DNA of 64,000 bases from Marinomonas maritima (GTDB taxonomy: Bacteria > Pseudomonadota > Gammaproteobacteria > Pseudomonadales > Marinomonadaceae): NCBI RefSeq assembly GCF_024435075.2, contig NZ_JAMZEG020000002.1:558001-622000 (forward strand), written 5' to 3'. Shown piece after piece: positions 62,088 to 64,000 of this stretch. Both the position numbers and the translations under genes were made by a program. Within the stretch, counting starts at the first letter, position 1; the number at the start of each line of letters is the position of its first letter. Below the pieces are notes generated by a model. It saw nothing but the letters and a program-made list of their open reading frames with translations, was not told where the DNA came from and searched no databases.

Positions 62088-63104
62088 TTATTCGAAGAGG
62101 GCGTGCAGCTGTTTTAAGTGTCTTTCTTTTGAGGTGTCTTCCATCCAGCTGCCAGTGATGCCATTTTTGGCCAGTTGCAGCAGTTCTTCTTTGTTGATAC
62201 CAGTACGACGGATTAAAGAGGCATAATTGTCATTCATATAGCCGCCAAAATACGCTGGATCATCGGAATTGACTGTCGCGTTTAGGCCGAGTTTTAGCAT
62301 GTGTTTAATAGGGTGGTCTTTCATGTCATTAACGACACAAAGCTTTAGATTAGAAAGCGGGCAAACGGTTAGTGTTAGGTCACGCCTTTTGATTTCTTCG
62401 ATGAGCTTAACATCTTCCAGTGCTCTATTGCCGTGATCTATTCTGTCTACGCCGATTTGATTTATGGCTTGCCAGACATAATCTGGCGGCCCTTCTTCTC
62501 CCGCGTGAGCGGTTACTTTTAAGCCGAGGTTTTTACAGGCTTCGAAGACACGTAAGAATTTTTCTGGCGGATGACCAAGTTCCGAGCTGTCTAGACCAAC
62601 ACCATCAACCCAGTTAAGGAAGGGCTTTGCCTGTTCAAGTGTTTCAAAAGCGCTTTCTTCACTCAGATGGCGCAGAAAAGACATAATAAGTTTAGAGGTC
62701 ATGCCCCATTTTAGTTGGGCGTCTTGCAGCGCGTTATAAATGCCTTTTATTTGCACGTCGAACGGTACGTCGCGAGATAGGTGGCCTTGTGGGTCGAAAA
62801 AAATCTCCACATGAACGACGTTTTCGCTGTGTACTTTTTCCAAATACGCCATGGTTAGGTCGTAAAAGTCGGTTTCATGAAGCAGTACGGACATGCCTTG
62901 ATAATAGAGATCTAGGAAGTCTTGTAGGTTGGTAAATTGATAGGCCGCTTTGAGCGCGTCTACTGTGTCGTATTTCAATTTAACTTGATTGCGTTGTGCT
63001 ATGGCAAACATCTGTTCGGGCTCAAAGGTGCCTTCAATGTGTAAGTGAAGTTCGGTCTTCGGCATTGTCTTTGAAAGTTCGACCAGTGTGTCAGTTGTGT
63101 CCAT
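62088..63104 (-). CDS. add: Adenosine deaminase
   Basis: This 338-residue zinc enzyme converts adenosine to inosine in purine salvage. Seen are the metal-binding HLHIEGTF (His20, His22 region), HAGEEGPPDYVWQAI with its His, the HGNRALEDV segment, and SDDPAYFGGYMNDNY with catalytic Asp. Some family members are adenine deaminases; the sequence cannot fully exclude that. It is followed by DUF2750 on the same strand after a gap of 125 bases. The BMP-type nucleoside-binding protein upstream fits a purine nucleoside role. Confidence 0.92.
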   Translation of the reverse strand: MDTTDTLVELSKTMPKTELHLHIEGTFEPEQMFAIAQRNQVKLKYDTVDALKAAYQFTNLQDFLDLYYQGMSVLLHETDFYDLTMAYLEKVHSENVVHVEIFFDPQGHLSRDVPFDVQIKGIYNALQDAQLKWGMTSKLIMSFLRHLSEESAFETLEQAKPFLNWVDGVGLDSSELGHPPEKFLRVFEACKNLGLKVTAHAGEEGPPDYVWQAINQIGVDRIDHGNRALEDVKLIEEIKRRDLTLTVCPLSNLKLCVVNDMKDHPIKHMLKLGLNATVNSDDPAYFGGYMNDNYASLIRRTGINKEELLQLAKNGITGSWMEDTSKERHLKQLHALFE

Positions 63105-63221
63105 AGTATTACCTTTATTTGGCTGTATTAATGCTGTGTTGAATTCTTAAATATAGCAATAAAAACTAAGATGAAAAGAAAGGGTGTTCGTCGATTGATA
63201 TCACGATTCAAAAACGGGGGA

Positions 63222-63250
63222 ATATACAGCCAGCGCCGCTGGCTGTATAT
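63222..63250. terminator. Hairpin after the BMP-family gene
   Basis: Perfect 13-base arms ATATACAGCCAGC (63222-63234) and GCTGGCTGTATAT (63238-63250). Read leftward, a CCCCCG then T-run follows ten bases later. It lies just downstream of the leftward binding-protein gene. Confidence 0.75.
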
Positions 63251-63255
63251 AAGGA

Positions 63256-64000
63256 TTAGCGAGGAATTTCGTCGGTAATGCCTTCTACGTACCAATTTAC
63301 TTTAGCAAGTTCTACGTCTTTTAACGAATGGTTAGCAGGAACGGCGATGTTGCCTTTGTTGTCTTTGATTGGGCCAGTGAATGGTTTGAATTCGCCGGAT
63401 TTTATCATGGCGTAAGTCGCATCAATTTTAGTGCGAACATCTTTAGGAAGATTTGGGTTAATCGACGCCAGTGTTAGCATATCATCTTGAAACCCACCCC
63501 AGAAATCTTGAGACTTCCATTTCCCGTCCATAACCGCTTGTGTGGTTTTGACATAATAAGGTGTCCAGTTATCGCGAACAGAAAAAATGTGAGCGTTTGG
63601 CGCGAATTTACTCTGATCAGAGGCTTGACCAATAGCGCGTAAACCACGTTTTTCAGCGGCAATAAGCGGAGCTGGACTGTCTGTGTGTTGTAGCATCACA
63701 TCCACACCTTGATCCATTAGTGCATTGGCCGCGTCGGTTTCTTTGCCTGGATCGTACCAAGTGTTCGCCCAAACAATTTTTATCTTCACATCAGGATTAA
63801 CGCTTTTTGCGCCCATGTAAACAGCGTTAATATCACGAATAACTTCAGGTATTGGGAATGAGCCAATGTAACCAATGGTGTTGGTTTTCGTCATCATGCC
63901 TGCCGTTACGCCAGAGACATAACGACCTTCATAAGTGCGAAGTGTGTAAGTGCCTAAGTTTTTAGACAGTTTATAGCCAGTAGCGTGTTCGAATGTCACG
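63256..64000 (-). CDS. BMP-family ABC transporter substrate-binding protein, C-terminal part
   Basis: This leftward gene is cut by the right edge; about 248 C-terminal residues are present. It matches the basic membrane protein (Bmp/PnrA) family: NTIGYIGSFPIPEVIRDINA, VWANTWYDPGKETDAANALM, GVDVMLQHTDSPAPLIAAEK and GQASDQSKFAPN. The family includes purine nucleoside-binding lipoproteins, and the downstream adenosine deaminase gene supports a nucleoside ligand. The signal sequence and start lie outside the window. Confidence 0.88.
   Translation of the reverse strand, partial: VTFEHATGYKLSKNLGTYTLRTYEGRYVSGVTAGMMTKTNTIGYIGSFPIPEVIRDINAVYMGAKSVNPDVKIKIVWANTWYDPGKETDAANALMDQGVDVMLQHTDSPAPLIAAEKRGLRAIGQASDQSKFAPNAHIFSVRDNWTPYYVKTTQAVMDGKWKSQDFWGGFQDDMLTLASINPNLPKDVRTKIDATYAMIKSGEFKPFTGPIKDNKGNIAVPANHSLKDVELAKVNWYVEGITDEIPR

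Noticed and set aside
1..64000. CRISPR array, prophage, integron or tRNA genes
   Set aside because: No regularly spaced repeats, phage structural genes, integrase or cloverleaf-like sequence were found by reading.

Overview
The window looks like chromosomal DNA of a marine gammaproteobacterium of the Oceanospirillales/Marinomonas type. This rests on moderate GC, the groES/groEL, fxsA, srmB-like, yajQ and ribA proteins, and many sugar ABC importers. The genus is an inference; no rRNA or other decisive marker is present.

Layout. Bases 1-3130 are an insertion-sequence scar: an IS30-family element cut by the window edge, an AT-rich unknown gene that is frameshifted and apparently cut at both ends, and a second, decayed IS30 element. 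Bases 3130-8830 hold small accessory units: a TetR/DUF2867/DUF6463 operon with a near-ideal operator palindrome, a decayed cupin gene, a MipA/OmpV outer-membrane protein, a fatty-acid-hydroxylase pair with a divergent TetR, and an orphan amino-acid-type binding protein. Bases 8980-13650 carry a divergent Lrp/ctlX pair, msrB, a GFA-family protein, and a divergent AraC/phytanoyl-CoA-dioxygenase pair.

Bases 13880-21640 form a ribitol utilisation operon. It has a LacI-type regulator with two identical operators, a pentose-type ABC importer, ribitol dehydrogenase, an FGGY pentulose kinase and a HAD phosphatase. A decayed sugar dehydrogenase-like remnant lies between the regulator and the importer. 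Bases 21746-36064 form a galactoside utilisation locus. It encodes an importer with all components, an alpha-galactosidase (GH36), a beta-galactosidase (GH42), and every step of the oxidative De Ley-Doudoroff route: galactose dehydrogenase, lactonase, dehydratase, KDGal kinase and KDPGal aldolase. The likely controller is an IclR protein, whose candidate sites (TGGAA...TTCCA type) occur at both rightward promoters.

Bases 36335-42126 hold a small exported protein and a two-gene signalling operon: a 1503-residue multi-PAS hybrid histidine kinase and a REC-GGDEF diguanylate cyclase. Bases 42232-52890 are housekeeping: leuA, an Lrp regulator, ribA, a srmB-like helicase, DUF1415, a CvfB-like protein, a panE-like reductase, yajQ, an alkyltransferase-like protein, fxsA and groES-groEL with a candidate heat-shock promoter. 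Bases 53040-54830 hold a run of inverted repeats followed by a REC-PAS protein and a Crp/Fnr regulator. After this come an OmpA-type lipoprotein, a gene-poor 875-base stretch with a broken ORF, an EamA transporter, an unlisted 56-residue protein, an rRNA-type methyltransferase, a PepSY/DUF2946 metal-related pair, DUF2750, adenosine deaminase and a BMP-family binding protein cut by the right edge.

The best-supported biology is the two neighbouring carbohydrate systems with their operators. The least explained items are the IS30-flanked frameshifted gene, the inverted-repeat cluster at 53043-53230, and the TGA-interrupted ORF at 56535-57209. I found no CRISPR array, tRNA, rRNA or prophage, and no wholly new system that I can defend.
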